From assembly GCF_000203795.2 (NCBI RefSeq), contig NW_006281106.1, positions 997,302 to 1,061,301 of the forward strand: a stretch of DNA of 64,000 bases, given 5' to 3'. Under the pieces are notes generated by a model. The model was given only the letters and a program-made list of their open reading frames with translations, did not search any database and was not told where the DNA came from. Position 1 is the stretch's first letter. Each line of letters opens with the position of its first letter. A program made the position numbers and the translations under genes. Shown here piece by piece: positions 1 to 11,638 of the stretch. This DNA is from Batrachochytrium dendrobatidis JAM81 (Eukaryota > Chytridiomycota > Chytridiomycetes > Rhizophydiales).

Positions 1-454
1 TTATAGTCACTCTAGCCTATCTGGTAGCTTGAGTATTTGTTCAACTCACTTGCTATTGCCATGTAGATATTCAGTCCAATGCTCATACCATTGGACTGCT
101 ATCACGTATTTTGTATACACCATTTACAATGTGACATTTGGTTGGACTGTGTCCAACAGATGCTTTACTATTCATCAAATAACCAATTGATCAGTGCATC
201 AGTAACAGTCTAGCTAGTATGAATTGGATGCAAATGTTGCAAAATGATTGGATTGCTAAACAGATTACACCTCGACACATGACATAAACCAAGTCCATGC
301 TTTCTAGCCATCCAATTGTACACGTATATCTCAGATCAAGCTTGAAAACATGCACCAATTGTTTAAACAAGTATAATTTATGTTTATACTCAAATTCACT
401 AGCTCTACTAGCTATCTACTTGTTCCCATTATGACAGACCAATATATCCAAACA
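1..454. repeat. Left arm of a long inverted repeat
   Basis: Read on the plus strand, this stretch is almost identical to the reverse complement of 10830-11292. By eye there are only about half a dozen substitutions, plus one extra copy of a ten-base GTGCATCAGT unit in the right arm. The inner edge is sharp: identity stops just after TATCCAAACA at 454. The outer edge is cut by the window start, so the true arm may be longer. It lies just past the 3' end of the formin gene (stop at 602). No coding sequence is supported inside it. Confidence 0.93.
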
Positions 455-601
455 TTGGGCATCGAAATTAGCAAAACCATATATTAAAGAAATTTTCAAA
501 AAAGGCATATCCAGAGTAAAAAGCAACGTAGTTGTCCTTTGAAAAGCAACAAAAGGTTGAAAGCAAGTTTTACAAAGATGCAACAATGGCCACTACTACA
601 T

Positions 602-3600
602 CTATTTTGCTGCAGCATCGAGCCGGTTTTTAATATCGCGAGGCGTTTCTTTAGACATCCCAGTAGCTTTGAGCTGAGTTTGTGGTGCTGCGATATTTTT
701 TTCCGTTGTAGAAACGGCTTTTAAATGTAGTATGGGGTCTTTGTGTAACGAACGTGGCCCGGATTTCCCATCTCTATTGGAATTAGGACTTGCACCAACA
801 CTTGACTCTTTGACTAGCGGACTTGCACGACTTTTGAATGATCCCTGGCGCTTTAAACGACCCACTGCACCTTGCTCAGCATTTTGAAATGACTTGTCGC
901 GCAAGTGAAAGTTGGGTGCTTCGCGAGTAGCATTACGGGATTGTTGCGAAAATTGCCTATCATGACCTATGGCAGAATCTATACCCGTAAGCCCTTCCTT
1001 TTCATCCTCCCCACCACGACCGCCATCGCGAGGTTGAGCACGACGCTGTCGACTTGCTGGTGGTGGTGCTGTATCTGTACCATTTCCAAACGCCTTGCCC
1101 GTACGAATAGCTGAAATGAGATCGTCCAAACCACCGTCTTTGGAAGCCATATTAGATTTCTCGCCTCCATCCTCTCTCTTTTTTCTGCGCTTGTCTTCAC
1201 TCGCCTACCGATTGATTTCAACAGCTCAGTCAGTTTGAAAGCATCTACAAACAACAAAAAATTGATCCAAAATACCTTTTTGGCCTCTTCACGCTTTTTC
1301 AATTCACGCTCCTTTGCAACAGCAGTCTCGTTATCACTTTTGGCAGCCAGATAGGCAGATGTAAATTTTGCAAACGTACCAAAAAATTCTTCTGGTGTGG
1401 CATTTTTGACATCTTCACCATACAACAACAAGGCTTTTTCAAAATCCTTTTCTGCAACCTTGAATCGCTCATCCAAATCCGTGTAAATTTTGGTAGACTT
1501 GGCATGGAAAGATCTCATGATGGATTCTAACTTGACATTGAGCTGTGCAGAGGTGGTAGATGAAGTACTGGATAGTATGGACGAGGTCGACTTTTTCTTT
1601 TCTACTGTTTGATTCTCCTTTTTTGTATTTTCTTTTTCAAGAATATCCAAGAGGTCCACGACAACTTTGAGGTTATCGCGAATTTGAATAAGAGATTGCC
1701 GAATTTGAGCTGTGGTTACTTTTGAACCTTCTTCTACATGAATTAAATCTTTTTCAAACCCTTGGATAGAAGGGAAATACTTTTCCACTAGCTCGGTAAG
1801 GTAGTGAAGAAGTGTGTGTTTACGTCCTTGTATAGTGGACTTTGTATCGAGCATCTTAAGTAGTGAACCTAGTTTGAATCCATATGCACCACCACGTGCA
1901 CCAGAGTTGAGATAATTACCCAAAGCAAGCACAACCTAACCCATACAATGTCAAGTCAATCACACTAGATAGAATACCATCAAAAGCAAAACACTTACCT
2001 TGAGAAGTTCCGTAAATTTCTTACTATTCATTACATCTTCACTAGCCTTTTGTAATCCAGTGATAAGAGTCTCGGCATCATCCTCATACTCTCCAAAACA
2101 GGTTTTAAAATGCATAGCTTTAAGTTTGGGTTCATAGTTGTCGATTTCAGAAATCTCGTACATGAAACGCTCTGCACTGGCCAAAAGAGGTAAATCAACT
2201 TCAGTATACTGCTTCAGGGCAGTCATCTCATCATCTGTAGGAATAAATTTGAGCAGCTCAGCAAGCACAAATCTCGGCAAAGTATCTGTATCTACAGACA
2301 AGATTGCTCGTTTGATCAACTTTGGGTCGAGTTTAACTGCTTTAAGCATAATATTACAGTTTTGGGAACGCTTTCCATCCAAAAATGTAATTTCCTTGGA
2401 CGAAATATCTTCTTTGCTGGTGGAAGCATTCTCCATAGTTTTGACTTCACGCGCAGCAAACATATCTTCAAACTCTCGGTACGCGTCACCACGCAATTGT
2501 TTATGGACCTCCTCATCGTCAATGTTGGCCCAAATGGTTTCTTTAACTTTCATTGGAGCCAATTTGGTCCAATTGAATGATTTAAGAGGTTTGGATGAAA
2601 GATTTGTTGGTTTGGTTTTTGCTGCTACTGGAGCAGCATATGCACCAAATCCAGGTGGAGGCGGAGGTCCTCCCATTCCAGGTGGTGGTGGAGGTGGTGG
2701 TCCCCCCATTCCAGGTGGAGGAGGCGGCGGTGGAGGTCCGCCCATTCCAGGTGGTGGTGGAGGTGGAGGAGGTCCACCAAATCCTGGAGGTGGTGGAGGA
2801 GGTGGAGGTCCTCCCATTCCAGGTGGTGGTGGTGGTGGAGGGGGTCCACCAAACCCAGATCCTGGCGGTGGTGGAGGAGGAGGAGGAGGTCCACCAAACC
2901 CAGATCCAGGCGGTGGTGGTGGAGGAGGAGGGGGTCCACCAAGGCCAGATCCAGGCAAAGGAGATACAGGCGGTCCGCTCGCTGGTACAGCAGCTCCGCC
3001 GGTACCAGCCACAGATTCAACCTTGACCTATATTTAGTCATTGTATAAAATTTTATATGAACTTCAAAAGCATATTCAAACCAATGTAAAGCACCCCAAA
3101 GTCTAATAATAATCATATTTCAACCATTTAGCAGGCGATACACTCACACTTGCAATTGCTTTAGCTATATTTTTGAATTGCTCCAATAATGCTTCGCCTC
3201 CATCCACAGATGCAAGTTTATCCTTCATAGTTCCCTCGAGTTCTTTGATCTGTCTTTGAGCATTCATGATCTTAATCTTGACTTCATCAGCAATAGGCTC
3301 TCCACCTAAAGTGCATGCAAGCGATATAAATATAAGCGCCAGAATTTTTAAAACTGAAAAATTCAAACAGACATATCAGCAAAACAACCTCTGCTCAATG
3401 AAGTGATTTCTTTTTCTAAACGCTTAGATTTTTCAAGTTGTTTTTGATACTTGTCTTCTTGATCTTTGAGAATTGAAGTGCTGGTCATGTCACCAACCAA
3501 GTGTCTCATATCAAGGTTGGCCAGCGCAGCGATTGGATCAGGATCTTCCCCATCTTTTTGCAACACTATCTGCTGAACCACTTTATCAATGATCATCATA

Positions 3601-5562
3601 TATCTTAATCTATATTTTCCAGTTCAACCAACAAAATAATTAAACTCTAAATCAAGCATACAGTTTTTGGATCTGTGCATGTTTACGTATTATAAGTAGA
3701 TTTAAAGCATGACATACCTCTCAATAGGATTTGCAGGCAACATCGAAATGTGATTTAAAAGGGAGTGATACTGAGCTTGAGATGACGACACTTTGTTCGT
3801 CTCAACTAACTTGCGAGACAATTCATCAATATTATCCTTATTAAATGGTTCTTGTCCCATGCGATCAAACCATTCTAGTTCGTCTGACTCGTTTGCACGA
3901 ATAAATACGTCAATCTGAGTTTGAAGAATGTCGTTCTCTAGATGGGCAATTTTCTATTATTATTCAAGTGATAGTGACAAATTAATAAACATGCAGAAAT
4001 GGATATGCCATGGTGTACCAGATTCATACTTCAATAAGCTGAAGAAGACCAAGTTGAATAAACTCTAAGCGCATGTGCATACGAAACTCAAGTTCGACAC
4101 CTGGACCTCCACAGATGACTGCATTGATAAATGACATGGATGCAACCTATAGTATTTATTATCAACCAACCCACAAAACAATCTAAATTAGTTATAAATC
4201 AAATTTGACATGAGCCTTGAATGAGAATTTGACTTTTAAATATTTCCCACGATCAGTTCAAATTGACAATACATACTTGAAGTTCTTTATCTAAAGGCGT
4301 CATGGCTCGACAGCTTTGCCATAAAGAATACACGACAATTTCGAATCTAAAGCGAGTATTTGCCTCTTCACTCAAAGCATCCATTGCATGCAGCACGCAA
4401 CTGTGTCCGCCTGGAATCAGACACACTGCTCCGAATATCTCCAATACAAGCGCACGAGTTCTTGGAGATGGGGATCGAAGCGACAAGGCAATCACATTAA
4501 GTGCATCCTCCGTGTCCAAAACAGCTGATAGACCAATTTTGTTATTCATGAGTGACTTTAGACATTTAATATACAGTTCTTCAAAGTCGTTGTGTCTATA
4601 TTAAAGATGGATTCTAATCAGCACTTTTTTAAAATGCACATAGTATAACCCATTGATATGCACCAAACCATTTACATTTTAGCAGTTTCCAGCTCGTTCA
4701 AATTATCCAACAATACTGCAAACCCGCCATGGTCAATAAAACCACTAATCCATCGAATAGGTCTTGAGCGCAATGACACAACCAGATTTGTCAAGAGTTC
4801 ACGATCCGCCCCATCCTTTAGTTTCTGAATCTCTTGAATTTCATGCAAAACTTCTTGCGGTCCAGCCCGATATCTTTCACTGAGATGTTGGAGGAGCATC
4901 ATCCACTTGCGATCATCTGGAAGTTTCCGTAGCACTTCCTTTTTATCCTCTGTCAGATTAAGGTCTTCCTGTTGAGTAGAATAACAAAAAGTTAATGTTG
5001 AATAGACTCAAACCATGAGAATGTCAATGCAAGCATTATAGGGTTGCATTCAACACAGGGACTATGATTACGCATTAAGCGCGACGAAGCTTGTACATGA
5101 TAAGCCCAGAGACCAGCACGTTTTAATCCACCTCAGTTTTGCATTGACACAATAGTGCCAATGAAATTTGATGGTCTATAATAAATCCAGAACCAGGGAA
5201 AAGTAGATGGCATGGGTAATTGATAACCAACTTTTTTGAAATTTTACCATTAATAGTTCGAGCATTGTTTTAATCTCGTCCACGGGAGGAATGCCATTAT
5301 CGGCAGCCATGCCGCCAACACCAGCACCAGTTACAAGGTGTCCAGAAGTAATGGGTGGAAACTGACGAAGCGGAGAAGGAGCATTAGAAATAGGAGTGGT
5401 GCCAGGGGGTCTACTGCTAGATGAGCTAGTGATGGACTCGACATCTGACACAGAGGGGCTTGTAGGCTCACCACCATGTTGGCTTCGAGGAAGCGACCCA
5501 CTGGTTTGACTAGATGTGATGTGGGATGTCAATTCAAGGGCTGATGCAGTATCGAGACTCAT
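602..5562 (-). CDS. Diaphanous-related formin (FH1-FH2 actin nucleator)
   Basis: A multi-exon gene of roughly 1,300-1,400 residues that nucleates and elongates unbranched actin filaments, probably under Rho GTPase control. The N-terminal exons (5562-5248, 4968 to about 4672, then 4549 down to 3150) look like a GTPase-binding/FH3 region followed by a coiled coil. FH1 (about 2990-2650) holds eight proline tracts of 5-9 residues separated by Gly-rich linkers, which bind profilin. FH2 starts at LKSFNWTKLAPMK and continues after an intron with the signature GNYLNSG...GAYGFKLGSLLK. After a 71-bp intron (1205-1275, phase 0) the last exon carries a DAD-like autoinhibitory segment, GGLDDLISAIRTGKAF, followed by basic residues. 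This supports a full Drf architecture. The first intron (4969-5247) is long at 279 bp. Some middle exon borders were not placed exactly. Confidence 0.93.
2650..2990 (-). repeat. FH1-encoding minisatellite (polyproline/glycine units)
   Basis: Eight imperfect tandem units of about 24-36 bp each encode GG(P)n followed by GMGG, GFGG or GSGFGG. The plus strand reads as GGTGGTGGAGG-type purine-rich runs. Units differ in length and in synonymous codons, as expected for a coding minisatellite that gains and loses units. It lies within the formin FH1 region and keeps the frame. Confidence 0.85.
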
Positions 5563-5838
5563 GGCTATAACTAACAGGTGGCTTGAATGTCTAGCAAGAG
5601 GCAGTCAATGGATGTTTTCGATTCTTGGAGGTAATGGATTGGGTTGGAGTTGATATTAAATTGCGAGTTGCTCGACTAGGAATCGCCAATAATTTATTAG
5701 CTTGACATTTTGTATCGGAGTTGGACACTATAAAAACAGTGTAAATGCATTTGAAACGAGCATTTAATTTATAGATGGTCGAGAAAACAGTATACAAAAA
5801 TACTATGATAGCAAGATTTGATTCAGTAGCATGTAGTG

Positions 5839-6631
5839 TCAGTAGCCTTGGTAGATATTTCCCTTTTTTCCCTGATGGATATTTTTGAAACCCCAGGTAA
5901 TACCATCGATTACTACACTGCCTACTATGCCATTGACACTTCGAGCAATGTCATACATCCAACCAAGACCAATGGGTAAACTAGCAAACATATCGCTCAA
6001 GGACCAGATATCTTCATGTCGACGGATAAGATTATGGTCGTCAAATTCAAGTCTAGAAATATTACGCAAGGGAAACTTGATCAAGTTTGGAACAAGAGTG
6101 ACGATGAGCCAGGCATCAATGACGACAACATATGCCTGAGAATGCTGTTCAGGACGTACAGACACGGATTCGTAAATTGAATTGACAGTTACGTTGATAC
6201 AAGGAAACCAGGTCAATGCTCTGAATTTTGCAAGAATCGAAGGAATGCCTATAATAGAGATCTAAAAAGAGATTAGTATTGAAATGGACAAGACTAGAAA
6301 AGATGGGATGATTCAATATCATACAATTGGATCTTCAAAAACGGCATCTCGAGCATAATGGAGATTGATGGCAGTATGTTGATACTGTATATTAGAGCTA
6401 TCGATTGATGGAATAAAAGGTTATTTTAGCATGAATAAAAGATAGTATTTCAAGCATCAAGACATACCAATATAAGGAAGCATGAATTTCCCTGGCAAGA
6501 CTTCTTTGACACACGATGGATCTAGAAGGTACTTTAATAGTATCTATAGGATAGGTATGAATGGGACCATGACGATGATGAATAGAATCATTATTTTCCG
6601 AGAATACAGTAGTAGAATCCAATTCATTCAT
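5839..6631 (-). CDS. DUF2358 / C6orf136-like protein
   Basis: Three exons (6631-6468, 6397-6325, 6261-5839) join cleanly into a 219-residue protein. The introns are 70 bp and 63 bp and all junctions keep frame. The second and third exons give HYARDAVFEDPI...IGIPSILAKFRAL, then a region rich in hydrophobic and aromatic residues ending LEFDDHNLIRRHEDIWSL and GLGWMYDIARSVNGIVGSVV. This pattern fits the NTF2-like DUF2358 family, whose members (for example human C6orf136) have no established biochemical role. The N-terminal 50 residues are polar with two His-rich stretches. It is read in the same direction as the formin and is divergent from DEF1 across 235 bp, which probably holds a shared promoter. 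The family assignment rests on recalled motifs. Confidence 0.75.
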
Positions 6632-6866
6632 TTTTAAACTTGTTAAATTAAAAATGAAACTTGATAAGAAGAAGAGTTTTTGATAATAAGAAGAAATGAG
6701 AAGAAGAACAACAAGAACAAGACACGATTGACAAACTCCAAAAGTTGGATAAAATCACGGCGCCGCTTTCAAGTGGTTTTTGTAACCTTTTCTTATTCGT
6801 TTAATTGGTTTTCTGGTCAATCCATCTACTACTCTACTACTTACTGCTGTATCTCTCTCTACCACA
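6632..6866. promoter_or_regulatory. Divergent promoter between DUF2358-like gene and DEF1
   Basis: These 235 bp separate two divergent start codons. The half towards DUF2358 is A/G-rich on the plus strand (AAGAAGAAAT-type runs) and the half towards DEF1 is pyrimidine-rich (TCTACTACTCTACTACT, then CTCTCTACCACA just before the ATG). No recognised binding site was identified. The promoter role is inferred from position. Confidence 0.5.
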
Positions 6867-9800
6867 ATGGTGAGCCACAAACAGCAAAAACACTTATCCA
6901 ACTCACATAGTGCTCAATCCACACTCAACCCTAGTGGTGATGGCAAGCACAATTCCACCTCATCTACCTCTAGCAAGTCCTTGGATGCACATGCACAAGA
7001 ACTTCGAGTCCGATATTCTACTGAAGCAAAGAGTCTTAAAGACATCTTTTCATCATGGGCAGAAGTCGACTTGCTATACATTCTTGAGGAAGTTCAAGGC
7101 GACTTTGACCTGGCAGTGTCCAGGATTACTGAAGGTACTGTTGATGCTGTCGGTGCTTTGACTGTACTATCAAGTCTTGGCTTTGTTGTATGAATCCTGT
7201 GTGTCGCTTTGCTTGCAGTCAACTGGTCTTGCATGGACTTGTCCAATTCCTCCGTTTGAATGCAACCATCTGCCATGCTCTTGCTGGTTCATGCTCATAT
7301 GTGATCTATTGTCTGCTCTGTCTTGCATTGTCATGTTGGATGCTCCATATCAATGACTACTGACTCTTTTATTCCATGTTTTTGATCTATTCACTCTCAT
7401 TTTACTCTATCCATTACACACTCCAGGCCATGCCGAACAATGGGGTGAAGTCAAGTCTTCCAAGAAAAAGGACAAACCTGCTGCATTCACTGCTCCTGCT
7501 TCGGCTTCACACTCTGGTAAATCGCGCTTCACGACTGACCAATTTAGTTCTGACGATCGGTCTACTGCCTTCCATAGTCGTGGACCTTCAAAACCTACTG
7601 GTGACGATACTGAGGGTCAAAATTTGAGAGGCAAGTACTGTAGTCATACTTGTGTCTTGTTGATTCATCTCTACATGTGCAATGGTTTTTGTCCCATTTG
7701 TTTTTATTCTGTGGTCTGGTATTAATCCACATTACTATTTCTTTTTTTTTGGACTTTTCATACTCTTGTGTGAATCCTTGACTTGGACTTTACCAAACCG
7801 TCTTTGTTGTGCAACACTCGTCTCTTTTCAACTGTACTTGCTCACTACATGTATGGATTTGTGCTCATGCCAAATAGGTAGCTCAGCTTTTCGCGGTGGT
7901 CGCGGAGGTGGTCGTGGTGGTCGCGGCGGAAGTCGTGGTGGACGTGGTGGAGGCCGAGGTGGCAGCACTCGTTCAGGTAAAAGTTGTGTGAGTTGTATAG
8001 TATTGCATGTGAACTTGGACTAACTGGAAATTTCAATACAATGTCACTAATACTCAAGGTGGCGATCGGTTTTCATCGATGCCAGTCCAATCAGAAGGTG
8101 GAGCTGCTGCCAATGCCTGGGGCTCAACAGATGAAAATGTACGATCATTTCCGCCAGAATCTGCACCCGAATCTAGTGGGGAATGTGATACTGAAACAAC
8201 CGAAGTCAATGCATGGGCTCCGGCTGCAACTGGAAAGACTCGACCTGCGTCATCACTTGCTTCCACAACTGCTGCAAAACAACAATCTGCTTCAGCTACA
8301 AAGGCACTTGCTTCTACTTCAGCAAAGTCAGTACAATCAAAGACTTCCTGGGCTCAATTAGTTCGAGGGTAAGTGCCATTGTAAAACTATACATACGATG
8401 GCAATATATTAAATTAATGGACATATGATGCACATGCCAAGAAAACCGTTCGTACTAACTTGATTGTATCAACCATTTGATGATTCTATCGTGCAGTCCT
8501 GATCCAGTTGTTGTTCCTGTATCTAAGCCAGTCGAATCTCATGTACCTGCTCCAGTTCCTTCAGAAAAATTGCCCAGCAAGCAAAAGGCTGCAGCCTTCA
8601 CATCCAAAAAAGATGCTTCTCCTGCAAGATCTGTCACAGCAACATCGGCTATTGCATCTGTAGTCGCTTCGGCTGCTGTCTCAGTGCACAGTTCTCCTGT
8701 TGCAAAGCAAGTAGTCAGTCCTATGCCAGAACCAAAAGCTACTACTGCCACCGCTGTCAATACTTTAGATGCGTGTAGATCTCCTGCAGCTCCAGTCGAA
8801 ACTGCTTTGGCTTTAGAACAGTCAGCGCCGACCCAAATAGCTGATACGACTACCCATTCCACTGCTCCACCTCTCGGACTTCGTCAACAACACGCTCCTC
8901 GTGCTCAAGCTCCTCGTAAACTCAAACAAGACCAAGCAGTTGTTATGCCGTCTAATGCTCAGCTTGGGTCCATTGGAGTTCAATTTGGATCACTTCGTGT
9001 TGGCAATGTTGAACCGGAATCGGCTTTAGCTACGACCACTACTACTACTTTTGGCACTGCCGGTTTATCTGGATCTGATAAACAACAATCGCATTCATCT
9101 CCAAAATATCAACACCAATCTGCTTCTGCCCGTATTTCCAATGCCGCATCACCAACTGCTCCTGTTGCTGCCTCTGTGGCCACTACTGCTCCCACTTCGT
9201 TTTCCAGACATCATCAACAGCAGTCAGATGCTGACCATGCTGTTTCGGCTGCTGGACTACATCAACAACCACACCAACACGTCAGTGCAGGTGCTCCAGG
9301 CCTTCCTGGAATGATGGCATATGGGTCTTACTTTCCATCTCAGCATGCTAATGCATTTGGTCATCCCGGAGCCATGCCCACTGACTATAACACTCCATAT
9401 GTATCTGATCCTGCTCGTGCTGCATCAATGGTTAGTTCTCAGAACGTGCTTGTGTTCTGTCTAATTGGAATATGCTGTGATTTTTTAATTTTACATTTGC
9501 TAGGACATTGAGCTTGCTATATTGTATCGAGTAGTCTTACTTACAAGTTGTATCTATTATTTGTTATAGGGTCACTTTGGACACGCTGATCCAGGAGTCT
9601 ATGCACATGGTATTGCTACCGCAAAGTATCAATCCGAGGCACCTGTTCCATCTTCTCAAGTAACTCCACAGCAACAGCACTTGGCTATGCCGCACCAACA
9701 AACCACTCTTGCCGGACCTCAGACTACTATGCCAACCTCACAACCCACCTCACACCAGCATCATTTACAGCAGCAGCAGTTATTGCAGCAGCAACAGGCG

Positions 9801-10712
9801 CAAAATGCGTACTATTTTCAAAACTATCCTTTCCCTGCTTACTACATGCAAAATCAGTATACAGGTGGATACCAAAATCATAACCCATTGTATTCTCAGC
9901 CATATGCTGGAAAGAATCATTATCCTGGATATGTTCAGCCAACTCCAGCTTCTTCTGCTCAAAGTGCTGCTAACGGCGTGCCTGTTCCTGCAAGTGGACA
10001 AGCTGGAAAAAATACTAGCAATGCTCCAGCTGGTCTTACCGGAGGTCTTTCAGGTGGAGCAGGTCCTACAGCACCCAATGCTGGTGGTGCTCCAGGATCT
10101 GTATCTGGGGGCAGCTATCCTTACCAATCGGGTCATCCCAACTATTACCAATATGACGATCTTTCCGGTGGTCTAAGCAACATGCAACAAATGGACTATG
10201 GAAAGGGTGTCAATGGTTATGGCACTGCTCCTCCCAATTTTGGAGGATTTGCACCCAACTCTCTTGGATCTGGTGGCAAGTCAAATGAGTACAAATCTCA
10301 GGTAAGAGGTTGCGTAAGTTGTACATGGACTTTTAAACTTAATTGATTTTTGACTGTTGAACAGAATCGTCAGTCTCGTCAGGGTTACGATGGCCAAAAA
10401 TACTCGCAACAGCAGTCTCAGCAGCAGCAGCAAAATTCTCCAAATACTTCAAACCTACCACTTCAAGGCTCAACCTCTGTCAATGGTAGTCATGCTCAAT
10501 CTGGCGGAAATAGCGGAAATCCTCAAGCATCTCAAATGCACAATGCGCCTGCTTACTACAACCAGCAGCAACAATATCAAGGTGGTCCTCATCCGGGCTA
10601 CCAACCACATATGATGCATCATCAGCAACAGCAGCAGTATGCTGGAACTGGTGGTTATGGATCTGGTGGTGCTGGACAACAACGCCAAGGCTATTGGCCT
10701 GGTCAACACTAA
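6867..10712 (+). CDS. DEF1: RNA polymerase II degradation factor DEF1-like (CUE domain, Q-rich)
   Basis: Seven exons (6867-7134, 7427-7630, 7878-7976, 8059-8368, 8497-9430, 9570-10301, 10365-10712) join to about 964 residues. In yeast Def1 promotes ubiquitylation and removal of stalled RNA polymerase II. The N-terminus holds a CUE domain (LKDIFSSWAEVDLLYILEEV, then the split motif ITEG/HAEQWGEV across the first 292-bp intron), which closely resembles yeast Def1. Exon 3 is an almost pure RGG box. The rest is low-complexity Ala/Ser/Pro and then Gln/Tyr/Gly-rich sequence with polyQ runs, ending YWPGQH. The donor of intron 2 is either a GC donor (AGAG/GCAAGT) or a GT four bases later paired with a slightly different acceptor; both keep frame. 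The ATG at 6867 sits in a good context (CACAATGG). Confidence 0.9.
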
Positions 10713-10829
10713 TTATAGTAATTTTGTCGTTTATGTTGAATAGTTTATTTACGTTTTTTTTGGGATTTACAACTAGTAGTAATGAGATGACGGTTGCTAA
10801 TATAGTATATAATGGGGTTGGATGGCGCT
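10713..10829. other. DEF1 3' flank
   Basis: An AT-rich stretch between the DEF1 stop and the right inverted-repeat arm, likely 3' UTR. It contains a T-rich run (ACGTTTTTTTTGGG) and TATAGTATATAATGG. No gene is visible. Confidence 0.4.
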
Positions 10830-11292
10830 GTTTGGATATATTGGTTTGTCATAATGGGAACAAGTAGATAGCTAGTAGAGCTAGTGAATTTGAGTATAAA
10901 CATAAATTATACTTGTTTAAACAATTGGTGTATGTTTTCAAGCTTGATCTGAGATATACGTGTACAATTGGATGGCTAGAAAGCATGGACTTGGTTTATG
11001 TCATGTGTTGAGGTGTAATCTGTTTAGCAATCCAATCATTTTGCAACATTTGCATCCAATTCATACTAGCTAGACTGTTACTGATGCACTGATGCACTGA
11101 TCAATTGGTTATTTGATGAATAGTAAAGCATCTGTTGAACACAAAGTCCAACCAAATGTCACATTGTAAATGGTGTATACAAAATACGTGATAGCAGTCC
11201 AATGGTATGAGCATTGGACCGAATATCTACATGGCAATAGCAAGTGAGTTGAACAAATACTCAAGCTACCAGATAGGCTAGAGTGACTATAA
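10830..11292. repeat. Right arm of the long inverted repeat
   Basis: This is the reverse-complement partner of 1-454. It begins about 118 bp after the DEF1 stop and ends where the left arm is cut by the window edge, so the outer limit is not known. One unit (ATGCACTG) is duplicated here relative to the left arm. The very high identity implies recent duplication or ongoing gene conversion. Short open frames inside it have no protein signature. Confidence 0.93.
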
Positions 11293-11638
11293 GATCCGAG
11301 TTTGCATTCCATACAAGCATGTGTAAATAAAGTCATTGATGCGTGTATAGTCTATACTAGTCTGTAGCCGTTGCATTGGGCTACGTTGGATAAAAACATG
11401 CATTTACAATAACATTATAAATATACAAAAGGCTATTGGTCAATGAATGACAGCATTCAATAGCATGGCGCAGTCGGTTATCAAACAACAGACTATGTTT
11501 AGATGCTCAATACTCAATCGAGCATCACATGATTATAGCCATGTAAAATGATTTATGCTGTTTGACACGCTCCTCATCAATTAAATTTTATCAATCTCGA
11601 CCATACTTGCAATCAACTATTTAAACCTATCAAAAACA
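11293..11638. other. Intergenic region upstream of the vWA gene
   Basis: These 346 bp of AT-rich sequence contain no gene that can be supported. They presumably include the promoter of the gene starting at 11639. Confidence 0.4.

Noticed and set aside
2650..2990. CRISPR-like regular repeats
   Set aside because: The units are coding polyproline repeats without unique spacers.
2138..3037. 299-residue plus-strand open frame with long poly-Gly
   Set aside because: It is the antisense shadow of the formin FH1-FH2 exon; proline codons read backwards give Gly. It has no own motif.
8539..8862. 107-residue minus-strand open frame within DEF1
   Set aside because: It is an antisense shadow of the Ala/Ser-rich DEF1 exon.
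1..11292. LTR retrotransposon bounded by the 460-bp repeats
   Set aside because: The arms are inverted, not direct, and the interior holds host genes, not gag or pol.
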